54,065 bases of DNA from the NCBI GenBank assembly GCA_009103225.1, contig RHPI01000638.1, forward strand, positions 1 to 54,065, given 5' to 3'. The translations under genes were made by a program, and so were the position numbers. The stretch comes from Chlorokybus atmophyticus. Its lineage: Eukaryota; Streptophyta; Chlorokybophyceae; Chlorokybales; Chlorokybaceae. The notes under the pieces were generated by a model. That model made no database searches. It saw nothing but the letters and a program-made list of their open reading frames with translations, and was not told the DNA's origin. Position 1 is the stretch's first letter. Every line of letters starts with the position of its first letter. Of the stretch, positions 33,390 to 49,059 are shown piece after piece.

Positions 33390-34890
33390 ACGGATTGTCG
33401 AGTCACCAGTAAAAATGGCCCCCCAACAATTCGGCCTTGGCCACAAATTAATTGGAGATCCAGCTATAACTTAATTGGGGATCCATATGTAAGCAATATA
33501 TCCATTTTTGCACTCTTTGCGGCTGCAGCCACAACTTTGTTTGGTATCAAGCTGCTATTAAGGTCAACTAGCTGGTGTGCATTAACTTCGGTATCCGTCT
33601 TTTCTTGAACTTAATAATAGCCACATCCTAAACTAATTATTGGGTAGATCATGTATTAAGGAGATTAATCTTAATGCGTGATCTAACCAGAAATGTTATG
33701 GCCGCAGTGCGCGGCGAAAAACTAAAAGAGCCACAGCACACGGATTTTCGTGTCTCCATCGACGAGTTTCCAACCTGCGCGGCAGCACCTGTTGCTTAGC
33801 AAGCAAAACCATACGACCCAACAACCGACCAGGTAGACTACGACGACACGAGACACCCTACCCCGCTTTTGTAAAGAATATAAGCTATAACGGCTGCATC
33901 AAATTGTCTCACGTGCCGTAATGCATGCATCACGCATGCACCAACAGCTGCATACAACGGCACTACCGGTATATGTATAAATACATATCTATATATATAC
34001 ATATACATATACATCTATATATTGATATACATATATATATATACATTTGAATATATCTTTGAATATACATGTATACACCGCGATATTTACATATATACCA
34101 CTCGTATAAAAAAGATAAAGGTGAAGGTGGATTGTACCAATATAAAAGGTGACTTGGGGAGAGAGACTTTGTTCGACTTGCCGTTTTGTCCAATCACAGC
34201 GCGAGATAATTGGCAAATGTTTGCATTATGCGCCCTGCGTCACCTGCTGGCGCAAGGTTGGTTGCGGAGCTCTGGTCAAGTCTTTACATGGTTACCTCAT
34301 GTGCTACCACGGTTTACCAATTATACATGCAAGTCGCAGCCTTCTACTTGCTTGCCCCGCGGCCTGCTACTAGCAGGTCGCGGGGCAAGCCATCAATAGG
34401 CCGCGGGGTTGTTGAACCGGCAAATTGGCAATGATGTGGTCGTAATTATTATGGTTTGTAACAATGGAAGGATTGACCTTAGCGTTCCGAGTTGTTATGT
34501 ACGAAGTCTCGTATCGTTGATGGAACCGGTCACAATTTCAATGATGATGTGTACAGCTTTAGCATGCAACCTGAATGCATTATAATGTTATCGTCGAGTC
34601 CTAATTGCATTTGGGAGTTAAGACGCACTATTAACAAATTGGTCACAACCGTAATTGCGACTTATACAAGTCTTTCTCACGGCATGAACCCTTCATTACG
34701 TAAACACCGAATCTTTAACATTGTTAGGGATCCGGTACTTACAATCGTCACCGGCGGATTGCCGTTTGTGACAAGTCGCATTAAATTCCGGCTGCAGCTA
34801 CAACAAACTTTGCGAAATTTGCAAATATTGTCCGGCTTCGTCCATTACAAAGTTACGGATCCAACCTGATTGGCCGAAACCCATTTCTAC
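33390..34890. repeat. Dispersed repeat, copy 2 (also at 5770-7235)
   Basis: Blocks shared with copy 1 are in the same order and orientation. A run of TATA/CATA dinucleotides (33960-34090) has no equal in copy 1. A 20-bp near-perfect palindrome with a single-base centre lies at 34350-34390. No gene is visible. Confidence 0.7.
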
Positions 34891-35449
34891 CGGTGAGTTG
34901 GTGGAGTAATATGATGCTTTGCTTTTATTGCGGTTCAGGGAGCCGTTAATGTGGAGCAGGATATCCACGGGACCGTCACCTGCTTCGCATTGGAAGCTCA
35001 AATATGTCATACCTGACACACGCATGCACCGCATGCCATGCAGGCACGCATGGACGCTGTGTTGGCGTGTCATTGAGACATACACCGAAACGCCATTTTG
35101 TATCTCTTTCTCCCACAATGCCTATGCAAACAGACAGCATCGCTTAGATAAACGCCATTATCCACATGTTCGTTGTTATTATGATCTGCTTACAAGGGCT
35201 GCCGGCCACGGTGCAGCTGCTTCATGCTGACAAAGTCCTGCAGGGCCTTCTTCCCTTCAGGCGTGTGGCCTGTTGTGTACATTGTGTATGTGCGTACGTT
35301 TGATACGTATGCAACCTACTTACAAGAGTTACACATGTAGTGTGTCGATCCGTGTGCGTGCATGTGCCGGTGAGTGCGTGATTGTGTTAGAAGTTGGCTT
35401 GCATAGTTGCATTGTTGAGTGCATATTATGGACAAGTTCGGTCAGCTTG
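34891..35449. other. Non-coding stretch
   Basis: No gene can be supported. A minus-strand frame with GPVDILLHINGSLNR (about 34930-34990) follows an acceptor-like GCGAAGCAG and could be an exon, but nothing joins to it. Confidence 0.4.
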
Positions 35450-35860
35450 AAATGGCTAAGTCCTTGAGTGTACTACTGGTCATAGTATAAGGACTGATAT
35501 CGAGCAGCTGCGAGTCCAGTGGCCAATATTTGAACAGTGTGCAACGCGGAGTGCGAGCAAGCCCGAAGACTCCGGACTTGGCTGAGGCTGGTGCAGCCCA
35601 GAGCTCCAGAAGGAGGGCAAGAACTCCGAGTGTAGTTTGTCTTATGGCGCGTGGCATAGCTTATTCGGAAGCGTGTGAAGCTAGCTACATGGTATAACTA
35701 ATAGCGCTGCGTTTTGCTGAGTATAGTTTACGTGGTGCTTGCGAGAGTAAACGTTTATAGGGACTATCGGGGTACAAAAGCCGGTAAACTCATGGTAATC
35801 TAAGCTTGTTGTGCGTGCTTATGCTCATGGTTTAGCATGCGTGTGTGTATCGGTGTTTGC
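35450..35860 (+). repeat. Diverged solo LTR related to the one at 1866
   Basis: Shared blocks in order are GAAGACTCCGGAC, CTTATGG/AGGACGTGGCATAGCTT, AGCTAGCTACATGG and a TATA/CCGG-type region. No coding remains flank it, as expected for a solo LTR. Exact ends and a target duplication were not found. Confidence 0.5.
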
Positions 35861-38200
35861 ACCGGCTCCATGCATGTGTAGTTGTTTGTCCGAATCTCAA
35901 CAATTTGCACACTGTGCGTGGGCGTATTGCTTGGACATGGACATGCAATACGCCCACGCATACATAAGGCTGTGCGTATGCACATCATGTGTCAAAACAC
36001 AGTACCGATGTAGTCGCCAGCCAGCAGGTGGTCCAAGTCCTTGACACTGCGCGTGCCAGCCCAACTAGCCAACGCAAGTCGCGCACATTGTCAATACAGC
36101 CTCCCGCCTGGGACACAACACGCAGCGTACTATTGAGTGTGCGGCTGGACACGCACACGCACACGCACACGCACACGCATACGCACACGCACACGCACAC
36201 GCACACACGCATGTACACACGCACGCATGCATACGCATCTCCCGCTTGCTATCGTCGGTCTCGCTCTGGTGACACTGAGCGATTCTGTTGTTGAGGATGA
36301 AGCCCATCATGGTTGTGGTTGTTGAAAGTGGCAAGAAGAGCGCACACACTCCAGGTGAACGGACTATTTCCTCGACATACTGCAGCTTGGCCAACTGATC
36401 ATGACAGCATGGGAGGGGGGGAGGTGGTGTGCGCGTTGTGGTGTCATGTCGCGCGTGCACGTGCTTATGCGTGTGTGCGCATGCCATGGTAGTACCCTAC
36501 TATGCCCAACCTTTGGCATCAACATTGGCATGGTCCAGCTGTTATGTTGTCTTGAGAGCCTCCGTGGGTGGGTTGGGGGGCGTGGAGGGGCACACCTTAC
36601 ACACAGAATGTAAGAAGTGGATAAATCAGTGGTGGCATCTATACAACAGTGGTGTGCGAGTGGGGTCCTGCCGCAACCACTCTTTCCGTTGCGCCACAAA
36701 CTTCGAGAAGCGCTTCGACAATGCACACGATTCTGAGAGCACGCGGAAACAGGAAGGGCGTTGGTGTGAAAGCAATTGACCGGTCGCACTTTCTGTGCGC
36801 AGCAACTTTATACACGCATGCATACTTAGTAGATGGGCAGTATCATTGCGTGCACGCTTTGGTGCCTTTGTGCCACCTGTTCGCAGCAACAGCCTACAGC
36901 CTAAGTGCTTGCATGTAGTTCTGCGCTCTTGTATGCGTGTCCACATGCCTGTATGTACCTGTGTGCGCATGTGTCTGCGTGGCTGTGTGCGTGTACACAC
37001 GCACGCACATGCATTCGCCATGTGCCAAGCATCACTCCAGCCATCTGTACGCATACATACACACGCACGCAGGCATGCACGCACGCACGGTTAAAGAGGG
37101 GTGCACGCACCCACCAGTCCATCATATTGCTGTTGCCTACCACCGTCCCCACTCCAGCATGCCATTGACTGGTGGTGTGACGAGTTCTGTGTCACCATGT
37201 AATCGACATCAACAACAAGAGCAACAACAACTCGACGACGACAATCAATGATGATAATTGTATTGTCGCAAGCAGCGCTGTATGCATGCTGGCATGCTAT
37301 AAACAACAAAATCAGCACTGGCTCAAGAACCACAGCACACACACACGTACATGGCACACCTCCCATGACACAAACTACATGCATGCACGCCAACGGCACA
37401 CATTCATGCACGTCTGCAGCACGTAGTAGTTGCATTAGGCCCCTTAGCTAGCACCCTCTGGCGCTGATAAGTAGTTCTAACGCTTTCCTTGCCTTTTGGC
37501 TCTGTTGCTTGCATGGGTAGTGACTCCGAGAATGCACATTGCATGTTGACGCACATGTGTGGCTTGCATGTATGGCACAGTTCAATAAATGCACGTAACA
37601 CCTCCCATCTTACCTCCACATGCATGCATGCACGTCGTCCACCATCACCCCTAGCCCAGCATGAGACACAGCATGACCCAAGGACGCACACTTATTGCTC
37701 TGCATCCGTTTGTGTGCCAGCATGTGAATCATGGACTCCCAGATGTCTGCAAGACGCAGGGGGCACGCTTGCATGCGGCTCTGCCCTCCAGACAGCTGGG
37801 AACCCATACTTCACACGCAGATACACGAACGCATGCTACACTGCACCCCTCCCTCCCCACCTTACCCCCCCACCACAAGGACAGTAACAGTCATCACATG
37901 GACTACCCCAAGCGACCAACAACGACGCCCACAACCACCACCACAACAACCCACACAACTGCCTCGAGAACCTACCCCTGCACCCAGCGCCCATCACCCT
38001 GCACACCTTCAACAACTCTTCTGACCACCAAACGCCCAGAAACAGTGCAGCAGCAGGAGATGGCCATTTTACCCATACCATACTTAGCGCCTTGGCGTAG
38101 TCACAGCAAGGGGCAATGCAGGGCGCTGAGCACTGAATATTGACGTGTGTTACCAGTTCGATTCATGTACATTGTCATACACATCCAACACCGTGTGTGG
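35861..38200. other. Mostly non-coding, with microsatellites and weak exon candidates
   Basis: (CACACG)n tracts lie at 36149-36215, and a 16-bp hairpin at 35915-35960. On the minus strand, acceptor-like sites precede short open pieces: 37746-37692 (DIWESMIHMLAHKRMQSN), 36410-36270 (LAKLQYVEEIVRSPGVC) and 36205-36000. They might be downstream exons of another minus-strand gene. I cannot join them into a protein or name one. Confidence 0.35.
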
Positions 38201-38207
38201 CCCTTCA

Positions 38208-39591
38208 TCAAGCAGCGGATATTGCGCCTTCCCGCTTCGACGACGCCTCTCGCGTGCCGATATCATCGACGTCCACCACCAGCGCGCATGCCCGGTATCC
38301 GTGTCGGTCGATGTCAGCGACATCGACGCTGCGGCGCCGATAACGATACAGGCCACCCGCCCTGCTCCCCTGCAGTGGCAGCGCATCACACGCAAGGAAG
38401 AAGTTGTCATCATTGATGCCGTTGTTGTTGTTGTCGACATCGACGTTGTCGTGCGCGACGACGACGGGGCGTGAGCGCTGTGAGCGCAGCATGCGGAAGC
38501 GGCTGGGGCGGGTCAGGCAGAGGCTGGTGAGGCAGGCGGCCAGCACGGAGGGGAGGAGGTGGAGCTGGTCTGTTGGTGCCAAGGACGAGTTGTGGGTGTG
38601 GATGATGTGTGTGTTTTGTGTGCGCGTATGCCCAGGAAAGCATTACGTACCACGCACACGCACACGCATACATACACACGCACCGCACAGCACGACGAGG
38701 ATGATGCTGGATCCCAGGGGCGTCCGCGTGACCGCGCAGCAGAGAGCCCCACCCACGCACATTGTTGCCAACACCTGTCATCACTGCTGCTGTTGCTGAT
38801 GATGCTTGTGATGGGGGTGATCACGTGATCATTGACGACAACTACACGCAATATGTGCGTGTGTAGTGTGCGTGCATGTCTATGGGTACCGGGTGCAGTG
38901 AGGGGATGAGGGCGTGGAGCGCCATGCCCGCAGCGGAGCCCGCCAGGAAGAAGGGAAAGATAAACCCGCCCCTGGGAAAGAAGTTTGTCAGGGGTGTCTC
39001 TCACTCATGCACCAACTCATCCAACACCCCCACCTGAACCCCCCGTGCTCCGCGAGGCTGATGGCCAGCAGCTTCCCGGCGCAGACGGCCGCGTTGGGCA
39101 GCCAGGTCGACTGGTCGTAAGATAACAACGGCTGCTTTGGCCAGATGTGGGGGAGGGGGGTGGCGCCGGCGTCGATCACGGACTGGACCTCTGTGTGAGT
39201 ATGTGTTTGTGTCGGCCTGATGGACTTCATGAACTCGCGCGCGTGCGCACGCATGAACGCACGCATTTGCACACATACACATGCGCACGCATTCACATAC
39301 GTGCACGCACGCACGCACGTTCACATGTGCCGTACCATACTCGCCCCACATGAAGGTCTGGGGCAGGAGGACCCCGAGTATGCCTATAGCGAGGCCGCTG
39401 AGGGTGGCTGCGGCTATGGTCGCTGCGGCGTGTTTGTCGTTGTGCTTGAGGCTCTGCCTCTCGTTGTTGCTGGTGGGAGAGGGAAGCGTGGCTTCGCTGT
39501 TGTTGTGCCTGTGTGCACCTTCACTGGAGTGCTGAGGGTACACATGCCCCAGAAGCCTGTGCATCTGCGGACACCCCCCGCGCATGCGCGC

Positions 39592-39661
<70 letters not shown>

Positions 39662-41396
39662 AGCCCCCACCTCTATGAACAATATTGCAAGCGCTGCGCC
39701 GACGACTCCAAGAGCCACGCCGATGAACATGTGCCCCACTGTCTGGCGGCCAAGGTCGCTGGGGAACTTCCAGATGCCTCTAAATACATGATATCATTAT
39801 TCTACAGGAGTGTCAATAACATACTGACACGCGCGCGCGCACGGGCACACGCACGCACACTCAGCCACACTGCACTTTGCACACACACGCACGCATGCCC
39901 TCCCCCCCACCCCANNNNNNNNNNNNNNNNNNNNNNNNNNNNNNNNNNNNNNNNNNNNNNNNNNNNNNNNNNNNNNNNNNNNNNNNNNNNNNNNNNNNNN
40001 NNNNNNNNNNNNNNNNNNNNNNNNNNNNNNNNNNNNNNNNNNNNNNNNNNNNNNNNNNNNNNNNNNNNNNNNNNNNNNNNNNNNNNNNNNNNNNNNNNNN
40101 NNNNNNNNNNNNNNNNNNNNNNNNNNNNNNNNNNNNNNNNNNNNNNNNNNNNNNNNNNNNNNNNNNNNNNNNNNNNNNNNNCCCCCCACACACATCCGCA
40201 CCCACCCCAGCTTGATCCCCATGACGGCGTGGTAGGCTGCGTCGCAGGCCGTTGCGCTCACCACCGCGTAGGTCATGCTCTCGTAGTACTCCAGGCCCAT
40301 GCGATGGGCGACCTGCTTGCATGCGTTGAGTTGTGTTGGTACAGGGTGATGACAACAAGATCAACATCAGCACCTCCAAGGCGAAGAGCGCGCCGCCGAG
40401 GAACACTCCGAAAAATGCCGCAAATCCACAGGCCTGGGGAAGATGAGAAGGTCATGGTTGGGGCCCCCACAGGTGCATGCGGTGCGTGCATCGACATGCG
40501 CACATTGTTGCATCGTGCGAGAATCGTGCAACCATTCACTCCACATTTTTCATGCGCTGTAGCCGAACGAAGTGCGCGCGCCCGTGTAGGTGCGTGGACT
40601 CACCATGCCACACAGCGTCGCGGTCCGCAGCACCCCCCTCCCTCCCTTCTGCCCCAACCACTTTGTGGCCACCCACCCGCCCACGATTGCGCACATCAGC
40701 ACGATCGGGGCCTCCGGTCCCAGGGAGCCGCCGCCGGTGATCGAAAGGAGAGAGACCAGGAGCATCGGGAGGAAATGTTGGGTGGGGACGTAGCCCTTCT
40801 CATGCAGGCACTCCACGATGAGCGGCAGGTTCCCCGGCTCGTCTGGCAGCAGCGCAAGCGCAACTCCAACAGAAAATCCTAGTAGTGTGGAAACCAGGGG
40901 CACGTAGAGGTGGTATAGGGGGTGAGGCTGGCCTTGTGTGAAAGGAAGGAGGAGACGAGTGGGCACGTACTCCCACACTATGTGGAGGCAGGACTCCAGG
41001 GCCACGTAGTACGCGCACGACACAAGCGCGCACAACACGCTGACGGGAGAGGGGGGAAGTGGAGATGATATTGGTTTGTTGTCTTGGGCTCAGCGAAGGT
41101 GCACCGACACATGCACGCGCGCATCGCAACACTCACCCGAGCACAAGCGCCAGGGTCAGGCTGGTTGCATGCACGCTGCGTGGCACAGGGATGCAGCGCA
41201 CGGCCTCCCTTAATCTCTGTGTTACGAACGATGTCACAGCACTGTTTGCGTCCCTGCCTCCGCCCACCTTCTGCCTCTCCCTCTCCCACTCCCTCTCCCT
41301 CTGCATATCCTCCTCGCCAGAATTGCAATTCTTCTTGCCCGCCTCCTCGTCGTCCCTGACCTCCTCCACCGCAGCCAACAAAGGCCGCCCATCCAT
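38208..41396 (-). CDS. ClC-family chloride channel or transporter
   Basis: Ten exons join in phase into 630 codons: 41396-41137, 41039-40604, 40433-40374, 40312-40206, 39779-39671, 39564-39336, 39190-39034, 38971-38890, 38774-38684 and 38569-38208. The N-terminus is a charged cytosolic segment of about 85 residues. Exon 2 has GGGSLGPEAPIV, the conserved anion-pathway motif of ClC proteins; exon 3 ACGFAAFFGVFLGGALFALE; exon 8 GGFIFPFFLAGSAAGM; exon 9 VTRTPLGSSIIL. These are the helix motifs of the pore. There are no CBS domains, as in the bacterial and plastid-like ClC subgroup. The N gap (39915-40181) lies in intron 4, and exons 4 and 5 join in frame across it. It would move chloride or nitrate, possibly with proton exchange; membrane location unknown. 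Confidence 0.9.
39594..39655 (+). repeat. (GA)n microsatellite in a ClC intron
   Basis: About 30 GA units form the polypyrimidine side of intron 5 on the gene strand, close to the acceptor at 39565. Confidence 0.9.
39915..40181. other. Assembly gap of 267 N
   Basis: It is flanked by CCCCCCAC-type runs. It falls in intron 4 of the ClC gene, and the exons on both sides join in frame. Confidence 0.95.
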
Positions 41397-43757
41397 TATG
41401 AGGACAACGACAACAGCAATAACACAACCTGTACCCACAACACAACAACAGCCAGAGCAACAATGACACCAGCGATAGTGTCACTAACAACAACAACAAC
41501 AAGCACGACAACAGGTATGCGGCCGCGCATGCATCCAAGAGACAAAGCTGCAGGCACACGTGAGAGGAAAGTGCGGAAGTTGTGGAAAAGGTTAGTAGCA
41601 ACGTTTGAACTTCCAGAACCTCAGATACACCACTTTCACTTATGACTCATCAAGTCATGAGATACCGACGTAATGACCGCCTAGAGTTACGCCGGTACCT
41701 CAGATACCAGCACAGCGCCATGAAGATCACCGGCGGTGGCGGTGGCAGCCGGCAACGGCCTCCGGTGTATGATGACTCTTTGAGTCTACGACAAGATCAT
41801 CCTACACGCCCTCAAGTACTCGAGCCAGGTAGGCATGCCCAGTAGTCTAGACACAGGCACGCAATGGTTTTTTGTAAATGTTGGTGTTGCTAATGTGTTG
41901 CTGATGTTGTTGTTGTTGCTCTTGTTGTTGTCATGCACATATGCAATGGTCATGCACTGAATGCTGCCGCATGCGGCATACACATGTATAAAAATACATA
42001 TAAGTAATTTTTAACAACTTTTATATAAGTGTACATGCCGGCATATATACATGTACGTAGCTGTGCACATGTGAATGGTGTGTTGGTGGGTCGGGTGGCA
42101 GCCAATGGCAAGCTGGTGGACGTGGTGCCGCTGTTCCAGCTGGCGCTGGCGCTGACATAGGTGCAAGTGAGTGCGTGCGTGCGTGCGTGCGTGCGTGTGG
42201 CCTATATATGTATATATATATATACATATATTTACATAAATATATGTGTGTGTGTATATTTATGGCGCGTGCACGCCCACACCCATGCGTGCAAATGCAT
42301 ATGTGCATACAGGCATTAGGATGCGGAGCTGCACACTACTAATTGCGAGTGTCTTGTATACAGTCTCATGATATGGGTGGTAAGTGTTACCCGGCACCCT
42401 CCATTTGTGGTTGCTGTTCTGCCTTTACCGGGTACAAAGGTGAACACATTGCCTACACGTTCGGTAGAGTGGTTCTCACCACTAGGGCGAATATATATTA
42501 TATACATATTATTTGTCCGATATAATTACTGGAGAGGGAGACATGCACTTCTCGGTTGGTATCACTTAAGTACTGCACACACCCAAGCAGTTGAACTCCC
42601 ATGCAATCGTGCTGTCTTATGTCGCAACATAGTGGCTGAGAGTGATAAAGCCTTGCTTATTAGCCGTGACACTTGTTGTGCATGCGATTTGTTGTACACA
42701 CGTACACGTTAGATAACAAGGCTGGCAACCCTACACGACAGCAGACATAGTGTTATTCTTGGCAGTAGGTTACTCCCCGATATCCCCCTCTCTGCGTGCG
42801 TGCGTGCGTTCGAGCGTGCGTGCGTGGTTGGTGTTGAAGAGGCAAAGGTATTGGTGTTCGCGTTTGGCAGCTATTTCAGTTGATCAAGCCGTGTGCATTT
42901 GAAGCATATACGCACACATGCATGCATCGCACTAGTTGTTGGGGAATTGGCTTGCGGTATGACTACATGAAATGACATGTGCAATAATGTGTAAATCCAT
43001 TGTGCTTGCTCGTGCCGCTGTGGCACAAGAAACAACGCTTTTCAGGTAGCTGTCAACCTGCTTGGTGGCCCTCAACAGCTCGGAGTTGCACCCCCGCAGA
43101 ATGTGTCGTGATTGTTGTCTGGATTGTGAGTATGTGACAACAATGATTTAAATACACCATCTGAGTATTTCGGCCACCAACAACTAAGTATCATACACAT
43201 TCATAGCTGCAATGGCAACCGCAGAAGCGGTAGTGGTACGCACGCTTTGAGCAGTGCATACAAGTGCCCACATGGTTATCTGTCGCGCACACAACAAAAC
43301 AAGCAGTTCAACAGCAGCAACAGCAAAGCCTTCAAGGGCCTCAGAGCCAATCAGCACTCGTATCCCCTTCCACTCCCCTCTTCTTGCCACACCCACACAC
43401 ACTCTGATAATGTATGTATATACATGTGCCCTCTCCCTAGCTGGACGCACGCGTTGTGTCCTGCCGAACCTAGGACCTGTGTTATGTATTCAGTCGACAA
43501 GTACTTCGTACCTAGGCTTGACTAGTTCATCGCATGCACGAGTGATATTCCTATTCAGTCAAATGGGCGAACGGACCACAAACATCCCATCACCACCACC
43601 GCAACAACAACAAGTGCTTGTGTGGAAAATCGCCCGACCACTTCAACAAGCCACAAACATGTGTGGCTTATATGATCTCATACTGTGGCAATTTGCATCG
43701 TCATGTTGCTCGTAAGCGCATTTCAGTCGTGTGTCTTACACATGGCATCATCACCTG
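41397..43757. other. Intergenic region between the ClC and arsJ genes
   Basis: No gene can be supported. It holds (TGCG)n runs at 42172-42197 and 42796-42826, an AT-rich alternating tract at 42203-42262 and several CAACAACA stretches. It should include the promoter of the ClC gene near 41400-41600 and the 3' end of arsJ. Confidence 0.5.
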
Positions 43758-43762
43758 TTACA
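43758..43762 (-). promoter_or_regulatory. Possible TGTAA poly(A) signal of arsJ
   Basis: TGTAA lies on the gene strand about 40 bases after the stop codon. This pentamer is the usual poly(A) signal in green algae. Confidence 0.35.
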
Positions 43763-43801
43763 GTATTAGTTGAACCACGAGTTGATCCGATGCAAGCGCT
43801 C

Positions 43802-48062
<4,261 letters not shown>

Positions 48063-49059
48063 GGGGAATCATCCCCGTTGTTCTAAAAGTGGATAGACAC
48101 TATGTGATGATGATGCCAGATTGAAGCAGCAGTAGAGACTGGTGAAGCAGGCGGATCGGGCGGAGGGGAGATGTGTGCAATGCGATGTCGACATCTGACC
48201 AGCACTGACTGTGGATGATGAGTCTCTCCTCCTTAAACAGCTCAACAAACAGGCAAACAGCCATGCGCGACCGCAAGCAACCTACACACGTGTGACTGCA
48301 GCAATGCCCAGCCCCCGGATCCACCCTCTTTGTCCACACGAGACACCAGTCCACCACAGCTGCTACCACTTCTTGCACCGCCGCAGCTCTGCCGCCATGG
48401 GCACGCCCGACACCGCCGCCGCCGCCTGTTCTAGACTGTTTCGCACAGCAGTGTGCATGGCATGCCAGTCTACCCTGGATGTAGTGACCACGAATGTCTG
48501 GAGGTATTTTCTCATTACACGGAGGTGTCGTTCTTTCGATGTGACGGTCGGTCAGTATAATGCATTGATGTTATATAGTGACCGGATTGATTACCGGGTA
48601 GCAATAGTAAAGTCATCAAAGATACAGTAAGCAAGAATTGCATTCACCAAGTGCCGGACATCTTTATGTACTGACAATTGATTATTAGATCGAAGTGTCA
48701 TGCAACGACAACTGGTCACTATAACGCGGCTTGCAAACCCTGATCAGTGCATTTCATGCTTGTTGCCCTCTTTAGTGACGCTCCCTACTAGCACCGATTG
48801 TCCTTACAGGGAGTGCGATAGTCATTACAAAGGCGGAAATTTGCCTCGTGTAGAATCCTTAGTCAGTATTTTGCCAGTATATAAGAGGGTGTCGAAAGAA
48901 AGAGTGCGATTACAGCGAGGGTAGACTGTCTCTGACAGCATATGCGCTCGCGGCGCCAAAGTTGTCGATGTCGGCGACTTGAAGTGTTTGATATCGAGAC
49001 ATCGAGTGATGATCCAGTGAAGGCCGGGCGGCGGCAACGGCGGTGTCGTGTGCGTGAGG
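48063..49059. promoter_or_regulatory. Divergent promoter region of arsJ and GAPDH
   Basis: About 1 kb separates the two start codons, which face away from each other. No gene within it can be supported; the frame at 48211-48630 has no recognisable content. Shared control of the two genes is an inference from this arrangement. Confidence 0.55.
48878..48885 (+). promoter_or_regulatory. TATA-box candidate for GAPDH
   Basis: TATATAAG lies 175-182 bases before the GAPDH start codon, which is a plausible place. Confidence 0.35.

Noticed and set aside
36149-36225. Coding frames over CACACG repeats
   Set aside because: Low-complexity microsatellite translation without any domain.
48211-48630. 139-codon frame between arsJ and GAPDH
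   Set aside because: No start context, homology or splice signals; it lies in the divergent promoter region and looks like a chance frame.
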